DNA of 64,000 bases from Stereocaulon alpinum (GCA_018257865.1 JAEUBA010000044.1:62001-126000), one strand, 5' to 3'. Counted from the first letter of the stretch, positions 34,163 through 46,216 are shown. A program made the numbers and translations. The notes: generated by a model from the letters alone, not told the origin.

Positions 34163-34167
34163 GGAAC
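34163..34167. repeat. Target-site duplication, left copy (GGAAC)
   Basis: The 5 bases GGAAC immediately before the left LTR match GGAAC immediately after the right LTR. This is the length expected for Copia integration. Confidence 0.8.
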
Positions 34168-34396
34168 CGTTAGAATAAGTGGTGAAAACTATGGTGGATG
34201 AGGCCTACTTGGCAATGCTTGGCAGGCTCGCTTAGCTAGCCTACTAGGGCTAGGGCTCGCCAAGGCCTCCATGCGCGCACTAGATAAAATCTCTGCATGC
34301 AATTCTATCTAGCTGCAAAAAACTTCAATAGCAATAGATTGTTCCACCCTATTGAATGGCCAATAAGCCTCCAATCATATCACTAATATTCTAAAG
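34168..34396 (+). repeat. 5' LTR of the Copia element
   Basis: 229 bp, identical in length to the 3' LTR and differing at five positions, all CpA/TpG versus TpA. It begins CGTTAGAATAAG and ends ATTCTAAAG, so the termini are CG...AG rather than the usual TG...CA, though the inner TTAGAAT/ATTCTAA inverted ends are kept. Confidence 0.9.
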
Positions 34397-34408
34397 GGTT
34401 ATGAGCCC
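34397..34408 (+). other. Primer-binding site (half initiator-tRNA-Met)
   Basis: GGTTATGAGCCC directly after the 5' LTR is the complement of the anticodon stem-loop region of initiator tRNA-Met (GGGCTCATAACC), the internal half-tRNA primer used by Drosophila copia and related elements. Confidence 0.8.
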
Positions 34409-37400
34409 GGGTTCTGCAACCCGTTGGCGTTAAATTGCTACCTAGGACGAATACTACCTACCTATCGACTAGGGAGTTGAAAATTTCGAAGAAGGAATTT
34501 AATAACAGGATTTCGAAGAAGGAATTCAACACCACACAGACCAAAGAAGAACTCGATACCAGCAGATACTGAAAGCCTAACGTTATTAAGATAGACGAGC
34601 TTAGACCGACCAATAAGTCGCTGCTGAAAGGTATTAAGGATTAGCTGTATTTTAAATAGGAAATAGAAGCAGTATTCAGAGTCTAAAAGATATAGGAAGT
34701 AGTAATAGGAAAGAAGAAAAGACCTATACTACCTACGCTACTAATACCTCCCGAATCCTAATCGTCTATATCCAGAGATAAACTCCCAGAGCCTATATAT
34801 AAACAAATTAAGAAGTATAAGAAAGTGTTAGAAGAATAGAAAGAAAAGAACTCCTCCGCTATAGGAGCACTTACACTACGCTACGGAGCTATACTAAGAA
34901 GCTATATTAGGAAGATAGAACTAGTCTCTATTACTTAAGAAAAGCTAATATAAGTATATAGTATATCTTTAATTACGTTAATTAATATAATAATAGGAGT
35001 ACTTACTCGTCTTAAATTAACCTTATTCAAAACTATTCAGGATTACGCTGCGGAATTTAAGAATTACGAGGATAAACTAAGCTTGCTGGATACGCTTATC
35101 CCACTAGTACTACTAGCAGCGCTATTCCGCAATAGTCTAGAAGAATCGCTTATACTATACGTTTTCAACCTAGTGCAATAATATAAGACTTTAGGAAGTA
35201 TACTTAATATTAATACTATAGTAGCGGCCCTGTCGGAGAAATAAGTCTAACTCAATAATAGTAAAACTAGTAAGGCGTTAGCAGCCAAATTTAGTAAGTA
35301 GGAAAAGGTAAAAAGGTCTCCTAGAAGCCCTACCAGCAGCTAACTACCTTACAGCAGGAATCCTCCTACTAATAAAAAGGATAAGAAGGATAATAAGAAA
35401 GCCTACCCTTATTACGGAAAGTTATACTATAAAGATAATTACTGGTATACTAATCCATAATTAGCACCTGTTAACTGGATCCCAAATAAAGAAATTATAG
35501 ACTAGATTAAGGCTAATAAAAAGAAGGCCTCCGCTATAAAGGTATTAACAGCGCCTCTAGCCCCGCCTGCGGCGAATTTGTCCGCAGAAGCTTAAAATAA
35601 GAAAGCTAGCGAATCTAACGAATATATTAGGCTTAGTATCACCAGAAAATCCTTACGCAATAAGCTTACTAACTCTTAAAGGATTAACACGTCTATTCCT
35701 TCTAATCCGAAGGAGGAAGCGGTCTATATTAACACCGCCTCTAACGTCTATACTATATAGGATCTTTCTAAATTCTAGACCTACTAGAAAGTTGATAAAA
35801 CCCTATTAGGAATCAACGGCAACTTACTAAGAGTCTTAGGAATTAGAATTATACACTATCTAATTATAGTAAACGGAAAACTTGCGATAATTAAGATCTC
35901 TAGCGTCTACTACGTACCTATAATATATTATAATTTGCTCTCAGTAGCTTACCTAGAAGATAAGGGCTGCTATACTATTATTAAAGACAGTCGATTCGAT
36001 ATTATTAATAAAGAGGGTGACTTAGTCCTCACTAGAAGCTAAGTAGGTAATAGTTACTTACTCAATCTTTAATATACTAAGATACTATATATATTACGAT
36101 CTTCGAAGAAACCGCTCGCTAATTATATATCTTAGGATAAATAGCACCGCCGTCTAGGTTACCTAGGTATATAAGATATTAAGAAGCTTGCTTATATTAC
36201 CTTAGGAATTAATACTAAGATAGCGGATAAGCTGCAAAAAGTAGTACCACTGTATAAATATTACGAAGACTGCGTAATTATAAAGATAACTAAAATTTAT
36301 AGCAGAATTCCTTATCGATAAGACCTAAAGAAGCGAGAATTAGTACTAGGAGTAAAGATCTCCTTAGATATTACTAGCGGTAGTTAGATTAAGCTTACTA
36401 AGGGCGGATACCGCTATTACGCCTCCTTTATATACAAGGCTACCGATATAGTCTAGATTTATATAATAAAATTTAAGACTAATCTCCTAATAATACTACG
36501 CGATCACCTAACGTTAATAAAGACTTAGGGATAACCAGTAAGTCGCTTTACTAGCGATAATAAACTAATCTACGCCTCTAAGGAAGTATAAGCTATCCTA
36601 AAGAGCTTTAGAATCAAATAGGAGCTAGCGGAGCTATATATACCGAATTAAAACGTAATTACAGAGCGAACTTTTTAAACTTTATTTAGTAGAGTTTATA
36701 TAGTACTACAAGACGCCGGCTTTAGCTAATCCTACTAGGGCGAGGTAATTAATTATATTATCTATACTAAGAATAGGTCGCTGTTATTAGTAGACCCGTC
36801 TACCACTCCCTATAAGGCTTAGATAGGTAAGAAGGCTAACGTTAATAACTTTAGACTATTTAGCTGTATTACCTATATCTATAATACTGATCTAATAAAG
36901 AAGAAGTTGGATAATAGGGCTACTAAGGCTAAATTTCTTAGCTACGGTTTCTATAATAATTAATACCGCTTCTGAGACGTATAAAGGAAACGTACGTTTA
37001 AATCCTCTTAGGTAAGATAGGAGCTAGACTCCTATATCGATAGTAAAGCTATAGGGGTAGGCGAAGAAGAGTCTTTTAGTAAAAACGACTCCTAGGAATT
37101 CTTTACTATCAACTCGTCGACAAAGCGATAAAAGTCGCTAACTATAGAGCGACAAAATTCGCTAACTGCAGCTGCTAACCTAATTAAGCAAGGCGAACAA
37201 GCTACTAACGTAACCGCTATTACAGACGTCGATCCAACAAGCAATTCGAATATAAATAATTCGGACGAAAACGATTCGAATAATCCTAACGTTACGAATA
37301 TTAATTCAGATAAATCTGACTCCTCGTCTAATAATAACGACTCGTCTAATAACGACGTATTCGAGACGCTAGAGTAGACTCCTAAGGAGACTGAAGGTCC

Positions 37401-39200
37401 CTAGGCTGCTATAACTCCGCAACAGCCGGAAGTAAATACTAATCTAAATATTCGCACTATACGAACACGCGTGTAAGCGAGGCCTGATTACAGGTAACTA
37501 TATAGGAGAGGTTTCGCAGCGAGAATTACTGCTAGATCTTATAAGGCTGAAGCTAACCCTATACCTTCTATACCTACTAATATTTATAAGGCCCTGAGTG
37601 GCCCTAATAAAGAAAAATGGATAGTAGCTTTCTAAGATAAGCTAACCTTATTAGAAAAGATAGTAACTTAGGATATACTAGCTCCCGTTCCTAAGGGACG
37701 GAAGGCTTTACTTAGATATTAGGTCCTTACTTATAAGCTAGATCCTAATAGAGAGATCGCTTAGTATAAAGTACGCTGGGTGGTTAAGGGATTTAGGTAA
37801 GTTAAAGGTCTTAACTATAACGAGACTTATTTAAGTATAGTTAAAGGCACCGTAGTACGAATTCTTATAGCACTATACACTAAATACGACTATAAAATAG
37901 AGCAGTCTAATATTATTACTACCTTCCTCGAATCTTCACTAATAGAGGAAGTATAGGTTAAGTAGCCTTATAGCTTTACTAATAGTAATCCTATAGACAC
38001 CTACTAATTACAGCGCGCCCTATATAGCCTTAAGCAGTCTCCTCGCGAATAGTATAAAACTATCCGCTAATTTATAGAGTCCCTAGGCTATACTAGGCTG
38101 GTTAAAGACTACTCTATATTCACTAGCGAAAATAGTATAATAGTTATATTTTATATTAACGATATCCTTATATACGGACCTAACAAGGCTGTAATCGCTG
38201 AATTTAAACAGAATTTAGACTAACGATTCAGAATAAAACACCTTAGTAACGTTAACTAGTATCTAGGGATAGCGATTATTCGAGACCGCCCTAACTATAC
38301 TATCTATATTAATCAGACTTTATACGCTAAGCGTATTATTACTTAGGTAGAGATAGAATCCTACTACCTAGTTACCTCGCTGATAGATAAGGGCAACGAC
38401 TTAGTTAGAGCACCTAATAAATATATAGTAGACCGCACTAAGGCGGAGGTCTATCGCGCCTTAGTAGGAGAATTATAATAGTTATTAATAATAATACGTC
38501 TAGACTTAGCTTTTACAGTCGGAAAAAGTGGACGTTTCTTAATTAACCCTACCAGCAAGCACCTCAATTCGGTAAAACAAATTATTAAATATTTAGCGGG
38601 TACTACTGAAGTTGGACTACGCTATAGACCTAGAGACGTTACTAAAGGCGTTAATCTAAAAGGTAAATTACTTGGTTAGACAGACGTATTATAGTTAGAC
38701 GATAGAGATACTTCCTATATAACGTTAGGCTATATCTTTTAACTATAGAATAGACTAATCAGCTGGTCTAGTAAGCTTTAAACTCTCTATACTAATTCGA
38801 CTGCAGAAGCGGAATACGTTACCGAATATAATACCGCTAAAGAATCTCTCTTCCTTAGCGAATTTCTATAAGGGATTAGCTATAATAAAAAGGATATAAA
38901 GCCTATTAAGCTAATAGGAGATAACTAGGCCGCTATTAAATTAGCTAGCAATCTAATTAACTACTAACGCACTAAATATATACGTAATAAGTTTTATTTT
39001 ATACGCGAAATAGTATCTGAAACTAGCGAATTAACCTTATAATATTGCAACACTGCTGATATAGTTGCTGACGGTATAACTAAGGCTCTCGCCCCTAACG
39101 AATTCCGCCCTTTCCGAGATAAGCTGGGACTAGCTACGAGCGTGATTAGTAGGGAGCTTAGATAGTAGGCTACCTCACCACCGCTGGTTTCAAATAGGAG

Positions 39201-39429
39201 CGTTAGAATAAGTGGTGAAAACTATGGTGGATAAGGCCTACTTGGCAATGCTTAGCAGGCTCGCTTAGCTAGCCTACTAGGGCTAGGGCTCGCCAAGGCC
39301 TCTATGCGCGCACTAGATAAAATCTCTGCATGCAATTCTATCTAGCTGCAAAAAACTTCAATAGCAATAGATTGTTCCACCCCATTGAATGGCCAATAAG
39401 CCTCCAATCATATCACTGATATTCTAAAG
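39201..39429 (+). repeat. 3' LTR of the Copia element
   Basis: The partner of the LTR at 34168-34396. A short purine-rich run (AATAGGAG) precedes it and may be the polypurine tract. Confidence 0.9.
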
Positions 39430-39434
39430 GGAAC
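39430..39434. repeat. Target-site duplication, right copy (GGAAC)
   Basis: The second copy of the 5-base duplication bordering the Copia element. Array sequence resumes directly after it. Confidence 0.8.
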
Positions 39435-42075
39435 GGATCTGAATCGACAAGCACGACAACTGCAAGCTGAAGTAACAAGAGTGCTTCTGCACGCTGAGTA
39501 TAGAGGTCGAGATAAAGGCGTGCTGAGAGTTTGGGGGTAGCGCTCTGCGTAGCTATCCTGGTATTAAGTTGTTAGTTTACGGTTAAGGAGCTATATCGAC
39601 CGACGAGCACGAGGCGTACAGGGTGGATTAAGGTAAGCGCTTTTGGGCGCTAGGTCTAGAGGGTTAGGGAATGTTGCGCTGATGTTTTGAGAGCGGCGCT
39701 GTGGGTAGCTCTCTTGAGATGTTAATATAAGGTTGAACTGCTACCGTGCGGTCAATAAGCGGTATCGAAACGGACCAGCGCGGGACGTACAGGCTTGATT
39801 AAGGTGTACAATTTTCAGCGCTAGTTGAGGAGGGTTTTGGAGGTGATACGCTAGGGATTTAGGGTCGGCGCTGGAGGTAGTTCGATCCTTTACTCACAAA
39901 TTTGCTGCTAGCTGAATAGACTCCGAACAACGAGCGCCCTATCTATAAGCCTGCTAAGACCAAGCGCCTTTTAGCGCTAATTCTAGAAGATTGGAAGAAC
40001 TCGCGCTGATGTTTTGGTACCAGCGCTCTAGGTAATTCTTCTAGTATTAATATTAATAGTTAAACTCTCAGCTTAATATCAACGAACAGGATTTAAATAG
40101 ATCAGCGTAACGATTACAGGCTCGACCGACGTCAGCGCTTTTCAGCGCTGAATCTAAGGAGTTGGAAGAGCTTGCGCTGTTGTCTTAGAGCCCGCGCTGT
40201 GCGTTGTTACTTAGTATAATAATCTATAACTAAGCCTCTACCTTTCTAGCGCTGAGCTGTTCTGCAACAAGCACTCTGTCTGCAACCTTAACACACTCAA
40301 GCGCTTCTCAGCGCTGATTTCAGGGACTTCGAAGACTCTATACGATCTATCTAAGACCAGCGCTATAGGTGGTTCGCTGGTACGACGACAAACGTGCTTC
40401 TGGCTGATCGAACTTCAACCAACGTATATCTTACCGTACATAATAGGTCAAGCGCTTCTCAGTGCTGCATTGAAAGGACTTGAAGATACTACGCTGCTCT
40501 TTCAGAGTCGGCGCCGTGAAGTTTTATCGGGTTTTATGCTCTTACCTTCTAGCACTGAGTTGTACTCTAAACGAGCGCCATGTTTACAAGCTGTATGGAC
40601 GAGAGCGCCTCTCAGCGTTGGTTCCAGTGACTTGGAGATGTGGCGCTGTTGCTCCGGGTTCAGCGCTGGGGATGGTTCTTTTCTAATTCAGCCAGAGGTG
40701 CTTGCCATCAACGATCCGCAGATTGAACAAGTGTTACGCCTACGAGCTCGACAAGCACAAGCGCCTCTCAGCGCTAGTTCTAAGGACTTGGAAGACTATC
40801 TACCGTCATTCTGACACTAGCGCTATGGGTGGTCCGATAGTACGGTGAACTCCCTGCTAGCAACTGACAGCATGTAAGTGAACACCCACCTACGAACACT
40901 CTAAGCTCATACGCTTCTCAGCACTGACTCTCATGACCCTAAAAGATATGCGCTGTCAATTTGGAACCAGCGCTCTGCGTGGTCCTTCCGTAACACAACC
41001 TACTTTGATTCTCCCAAGGCCGATTGAATTTCAGATAACAAGCGCCCAGCCCACGAAATGGTAACGATCAAGCGCTTCTCAGCGCTGACTTTGAGAACTT
41101 GGAAGAGCTCGCGCTGCCACTCCTGGATCGGCGGTCTCAGTAGTTTCTCTGTACGACAACCCTCTCGCTGTTAAGCGGCCACGCTTTTACCCCAATCGGC
41201 GAGCGCCCAGATCACGAGCTTAGCATATGCGAGCGCTTTTCAGCGCTAGGTATAGAGAGCTCAAAGACTATGCTCCGATAATCTGAAGCCGGCGCTTTGA
41301 CTGGTTCTTCTGTACCACAAATCGCTTGCTATGAATTGACCTTAATTATACTCTTGTCGAAAAGCACCCTCTTCATGAGCACGCTACATGCAAGCGCTTC
41401 TCAGCGCTGAATTGAGCATACTCAACAATATTTCTGCAGCAATTCGAGGCCGGCGCTCTGTACGTTTTCCTCGTATTCGAATCTATCGCTATCAATCGGC
41501 TGTATACCTTCGTCGACAAGCGCCCACTTCACGAGCCCGATATGTTCAAGCGCTTTGCAGCGCTGAGTAGAAGAGACTGAATGACTAGGTTTCGAAAATG
41601 CATGATCAGTGCTTAGGGTGTCTTCTCTATATCACAAATCGCTTACCATCGTTCGACTGCATTCACACCTCTATTAACAAGCGCCATACTAATTTGTTCC
41701 CTTAACTCAAGCGCTTCTCATGGCTAATCTTAGACAAATTTCAGATCTTGCTCCAAGCTTATGGGACCGGCGCTCTGAGTGGGTGTACCTCAATACACTC
41801 GCTACTTATCGGCAGTGTTTTGAGCGCCATTCTTATGAGCACGCTAAATTAGAGCGCTTTTCAGCGCCGAATTTGAGGTATCGAGGGTCTTATAGTATGA
41901 CTTTGAGACCGGCGCTCAGGAAAGTCCATATAATACAACCTTTGTACGACTGCACTTGACTTCAGAACGATGAGCGCCATCCCCATGAGCTTGATCGAAT
42001 GTAACGCTCCTCAGCGCCGACTTCACATTATTCAAAAACCTTGCATTGTTACTTTGGGACGGGGCGGTCTAGCTA
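39435..42075. repeat. AGCGCT satellite-like array, right part
   Basis: The continuation of the array at 32535-34162. AGCGCTTCTCAGCGCT-type cores recur near 39480, 39636, 39808, 39963, 40134, 40300, 40451, 40610, 40760, 40915, 41070, 41232, 41393, 41551, 41710, 41852 and 42003, i.e. about 17 units at 150-172 bp. Divergence increases to the right; units from 40.4 kb keep only the core, a CCGGCGCT block and an AAGCGCC block. The short open frames here (for example 40470-40814) are repeat-derived. Confidence 0.85.
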
Positions 42076-42345
42076 GTATTCAGATGATTCATCCACAATT
42101 AATACCCCGCGGGCCTCCGTACGGGGTCTGTTCCCCGACACGCAAGGAATTAGGGTTTCCTCGAAGGATGACGGTGGAATCCTGCAGTATCCCAGCGTCG
42201 TACGTGGGACATGTACCGGCATTGAGATTAGGCGACATCTCCTGCTCATAAGTCGACAGATTTTCCCTCCTGCTCAGGTTTCTGTGCCAACACATTCTAT
42301 TCGCTTCTTGAAGAAGCCTTGAAAAGATATACAGACCTTGCAGTC

Positions 42346-43764
42346 ATGGATTCAGCATACCAGACTAGCCCCGTCAAAGGCGTTGAGAAGCCTATGAGCG
42401 TTGTGATTGTCAGTATCATCCATCATTGCAATAGGACTCTAACAAACTGAAACGAGGTGAAACAGATTGGTGACTCATTAGCTGGCCCGATGCACGGGAT
42501 CATGATCAAACGACTCGGCCACATTGTCCGGATTCTGGATCAAACGCGTTCATCCACGCGGAACGATCAAGCAGCCGGCATGGGCACTGGCCCGCAACGA
42601 CTTGAGTTCTTGAAGTAGCACAATCTTGACGCGCGCCCGTATGCTTTCGCCTGCCTAGGTTCTCAGATGCTTGATAAGCAGGCTAAGATCAAGCATACCT
42701 TGAACATACCTATTGATTTGACCAGCTGGAACGTCTTATACTACGGACTCAGAGCCAACTTCGACTCTTTAAAGAGCAACTTCTGTCCAGAGCCACCGAG
42801 GCGGTCTGAAGAAGAAGGAACAGCAGTTTACGATGTACGCAAGAGGGCAACCAATGTAACCTACAACGACGACCTCGTCACAGTGGAATTTGACGATCTT
42901 CTTAGTGGTGGAGGCGGCGTTGTCCATGCAGATTTCGTAGTTGTCGCCGACGACGCTTTTTTGACCATTCGGCAGCGGTTACTGCCAAACTTGTAGCATT
43001 AATATTCGAGACATATTGCTTGGAGAGGCACTTTACCCGAGCAAGAGGTTTCAGAAGAAACTAGGAAACTATCAGACAACCGATTGAACGTCTTTGCCAT
43101 GGGAAGAGGCTACATAGTTGGGTGATCCAACACCTTTCGTGTTTCATGACTCTCAATCGTTCTCACTTCCAGCAGCTACGCTATGCCTGGCGAGAACGGC
43201 AGCCTTGAGAAGGGGAAGCGTCTCCCAAACTCGGTCTGGAATTTCAACCGTCCCAAGGACACCCCAGACTACAATGACAACATGACTGATGTTGATGGCC
43301 ACAAACACCGTAACACTCTGCCAATAGGTAAAATGCGTCCGGAAACTTGGGCGAAGCAGAAGGTGCATGCTGGTGAAGTCCTCACCCCGCCATTTCTGGA
43401 GCTTGTCAACAAGACTGTCGAGCCCTTCATTTCAACTGTCAATGACTGTGCTGCGACAAAGGTAACATCTTTCGACGCAAAGGTTGTATTAGTTGGGGAA
43501 GCACTGACTCTTCTTCGTCTTCACACTGGTATGAGTTTTAACCACGCCGCAGTGCATTGCCTAGTGTTGGAGAACGTTCTGAAAGGAAGTATCTCAATGG
43601 CACAGTGGGAGAAAGAGATACTACGGTATGCAGAGAAGAAAAAATTGCTTTCAGTCTGTATTGGAACCTACTACCAGTCTGGGATCTTGAATACGACCTT
43701 GATTTTCAGCGTGGTGAAGTATTTGATGGCATTATTGCGCCAGGCATCTATCAATTTATGGTAG
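42346..43764 (+). pseudogene. FAD-dependent monooxygenase pseudogene
   Basis: A single forward frame with two recognisable introns (42409-42465, GTCAGT...ACAG with a CTAAC branch; about 43120-43170, GTGATC...CCAG) encodes a PHBH-type flavin monooxygenase. Parts are a dinucleotide-binding strand continuing into IGDSLAGPMHGIMIKRLGH, LDQTRSSTRNDQAAGMGTGP, a middle DFVVVADDAFLTIRQRLLP (relatives have a DGANS-like FAD motif here), and KVVLVGEALTLLRLHTGMSFNHA (relatives have GDA.HxxxPxxGxG). Stops at 42616 (TAG), 42994 (TAG) and 43000 (TAA) break it, and the first stop looks like a CAG-to-TAG change. The frame is otherwise preserved. It lies next to the array, where RIP leakage could explain the transitions. 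Confidence 0.75.
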
Positions 43765-43949
43765 CATACTCGGGCTAACTCTTGACGTTTCCATTGTTTT
43801 CGCATGGGCGAAGAATTTAGACTCCCGAGATGCAATCGGGCTGATGGTCTATGCCTCTATCCAGCCTAATTAAATACAGTAAAGGAGCGTGGTGCGTGAT
43901 ACAAAGTGTGAATTGGGGAGTATTGAAGTGACCAGAATGACCTCCAGCC

Positions 43950-44363
43950 TTAACAATTGAAGTAACATTTCATACTGTTCGCCGTCGAAAACGAGGTACA
44001 CTGATTGGAAACGTGATTCCCAGTATCCGCAATCTTATTCTGACAATTACTGTCCGAGTAGACCGCACAATCAGTCCCAGTACCCGTTATAGTCCTGCCT
44101 GAGGTGAACAGGCTGGAGAAGCTGGAGTATTGGAAGCAGTTCCCCTTGCAAGTGGGCACGTAGCTGCCCTCGGGATTCTGGCAATTCTGGCCTGAATAGT
44201 AGGTCACGCACTCACCGCCACCATTGGCGCATGATCCACGGGCTTCGAGTGTCGAGTCACCATCGCGGGGGTACAATGTCTCGTTGAATGCATCAGAGGC
44301 GGTTGGGTGGGTATGGCCCAGGATTGCAAGACAGAGGACCACTGGGGCAAGGATGGAACGCAT
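43950..44363 (-). CDS. Small secreted cysteine-rich protein, candidate effector (paralogue A)
   Basis: 137 residues from ATG 44363 (an upstream in-frame ATG would add 17 residues before the signal peptide). A signal peptide MRSILAPVVLCLAILG is followed by a short propeptide with a possible processing site near RDGDSTLEARG, then ten cysteines in a pattern shared with the gene at 45845: CVTYYS, CFQYSSFSS, ITGTGTDC, YSDSNCQN and a terminal KCYFNC. It is likely exported and disulfide-bonded; the function is unknown. A TATA-like element (TATATAC on the minus strand, about 70 bases upstream) is present. No known toxin or effector family was recognised. Confidence 0.8.
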   Translation of the reverse strand: MRSILAPVVLCLAILGHTHPTASDAFNETLYPRDGDSTLEARGSCANGGGECVTYYSGQNCQNPEGSYVPTCKGNCFQYSSFSSLFTSGRTITGTGTDCAVYSDSNCQNKIADTGNHVSNQCTSFSTANSMKCYFNC

Positions 44364-45844
44364 GGCGATGCTATTATCCGTAAGAACTAAGACTAGTATG
44401 TTGATTGCTGACACTATTCACCTTATTCCGTATATATGATCGGATATGGAGAATCCGTTCGATGCCCTGAAGGTGAGTTGATTTAGGTTGCAGTTGAGAG
44501 ATGGCTATAGAAGCGCGAGTGTTTGCTGGTGTTTGCTGGTGTTCTGTTGGGCAGCATCCAGTCTTTATATATTATGTTATGGCGTAGAAGGAAATCTTGA
44601 GTAGCATGTGACCTCAATCTCGATTATGCGCAAAGATGAATCATTCCATCCATTATCGCGGCATTCTACTCTTCTAGGAATCGGTGGATGCATGTAAGAC
44701 CACTCATCAAGATGTACATCATCATATGATCCTTGATTGTTGTTGAGTTTCTCTTGATGTTCGCTTCTGGCCTACTAGCGGGACTGTACGGCCAAATGAT
44801 GCAGATTACGTTGGAAGGTTCAGCCATCTGGTTCGCATGCTTCTTGAAATTTTCGTGATCAATGCTTGCGTCCTATACACGGTCCGCTGTTCTAGAAGCA
44901 TATTGGTACTATGTCAACATTGTCACCGGAGCACAGTGCTTAGCGTCCTTAGCTCAACGATATCTGGCATTGTTTACCGAACTTGAATCGCTGAGAGGTG
45001 GGAATGAAGCAATAGAACACTCTAAACATCTTTATACGTTAACAGTAGTTAGACTATCTTTTGAGTTTATGCGATGACGTGCATTCGGTACCGAGTCTCT
45101 CTTATACTTTCCTCTTTTGTATTCGCGCAAATGTCGGATGCTCAGGTAATCGTTCGCAGTGGTTACCCAGTCCAGCGTGCATCGAGACGCACATTGAACC
45201 TGGGACACTTGATTCGTCCTGGCCAGATATTCACAGCTTTAGGATACTTCTGGGCTCAGCCAGCCGGGCAAATCTATATGTTGTGTACGTCCACCTTCTT
45301 AGTGCGACACTCTTAGATGTTAGACTGCACGTCTTTGCACTGTCTGTGATGTGTCTGCAGCTGATTCTCGAGCCCATATCGTTTTGCTGGGTTGGATGCT
45401 TGTAATCCTGACGCTCATGAACATAACCCAGACGCAGATTAAAAACCTCTCCCGAATACTGTACACTCAGTGCCTCTTCACTACTCCATCCCACATCCTT
45501 AGTCACCTCTTGAATCTTAGTAACATCATCCGCTTACAAAGCGACCAAGGCGTTCGCGACGGTGAGGTAAGCTTAGAAGATGAATTCTGTAAGCACCATG
45601 CAGATAAAGTTCGAATCTTCCAAGTGCATGAGCTCGAACAAACTTTGGCCTCGAATATAAGACCCCAAGGTCACTACAGAATCTTCACAGCAACCCTTCT
45701 ACACCCAAGCCTCTGATACACATTCCGGTTCAAAGCCCCATCAGCTTTTCAAGTTGATATCTCTGTGGCCTAAGCATAACTTCACTTAAACCGTTGATTT
45801 GTTCCTGCAAGTTCGAGTCGAAACAAGCCGAAAGCGCACCAAAA
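44364..45844. promoter_or_regulatory. Divergent promoter region between two secreted-protein paralogues
   Basis: 1.48 kb between the start codons of two divergent paralogues. TATATAAAG is present on the minus strand near 44570 and a TATATAC element near 44435. Open frames inside (for example 45351-45716) use GTG starts and have no signal peptide or domain, so I do not call them. If the two genes arose by inverted duplication, shared control sites may lie here. Confidence 0.45.
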
Positions 45845-46216
45845 ATGCAGTATCCCACGCTCTTAATCCTCACAACCCTCGCAACTCTCCCCTTCATCCT
45901 CACCCACCCCTCATCCGTCGTCGAGAAACGCGCTGCCTGCGACAGTCACGCCTGCGTTACTTACTATAGCGACAACGACTGCACCGGCGGCCTATCCCTT
46001 GGCAGCTTCAAGCCTGACTGCACCGGCCATTGCTTCCAGTATTCCAGCTTTTCCAGCATCAAGGTTGCAGGGAATACGATCACCGGAGTGGATTGCGTTG
46101 CGTATTCGGATTCAAATTGTCAGAACCAGATTGGGGATTCGGGGAATCAACATGGCACGCATTGCTTGGGGAATCTGAACGGGGCCCAAAGTATGAGATG
46201 TTATTATGGCTGTTGA
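45845..46216 (+). CDS. Small secreted cysteine-rich protein, candidate effector (paralogue B)
   Basis: 123 residues from ATG 45845. The signal peptide is MQYPTLLILTTLATLPFIL, and a Kex2-type dibasic site VVEKR precedes the mature chain AACDSHACVTYYS. Ten cysteines align one to one with paralogue A: CVTYYS, DCTG, CFQYSSFSS, ITGVDC, YSDSNCQNQIGDSGN and RCYYGC. The mature domain is about 95 residues. The strong conservation of the core against divergent N termini points to a real fold. The role is unknown; small size, secretion and high Cys content fit effector-like or antimicrobial proteins. Confidence 0.82.
   Translation: MQYPTLLILTTLATLPFILTHPSSVVEKRAACDSHACVTYYSDNDCTGGLSLGSFKPDCTGHCFQYSSFSSIKVAGNTITGVDCVAYSDSNCQNQIGDSGNQHGTHCLGNLNGAQSMRCYYGC

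Larger units (their letters stand above)
34168..39429 (+). mobile_element. Ty1/Copia LTR retrotransposon, RIP-inactivated
   Basis: A 5.26-kb element with two 229-bp LTRs and a 5-bp target duplication. The internal region is AT-rich with stops throughout, mostly TAG and TAA where Trp and Gln are expected. Gene order is readable: gag (about 34500-35560); GAG-pre-integrase (DK*HRRLGYLG near 36136, the stop replacing Trp of WHRRLGH); integrase, with its C-terminal part around 36790-37000; reverse transcriptase (about 37560-38450) with catalytic YVDD now reading YIND near 38150; and RNase H ending ADGITKALAPNEFRPFRDKLGL before 39140. The order integrase before reverse transcriptase is diagnostic of Copia. 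No intact frame of 60 codons survives, so it is non-autonomous. Confidence 0.92.

Noticed and set aside
40470..41959. Open frames of 60-114 codons in the right array
   Set aside because: They consist of array units; residues repeat with the DNA period.
45351..45716. 121-codon frame between the secreted paralogues
   Set aside because: GTG start, no signal peptide or known domain, and another open frame on the opposite strand; not supportable.
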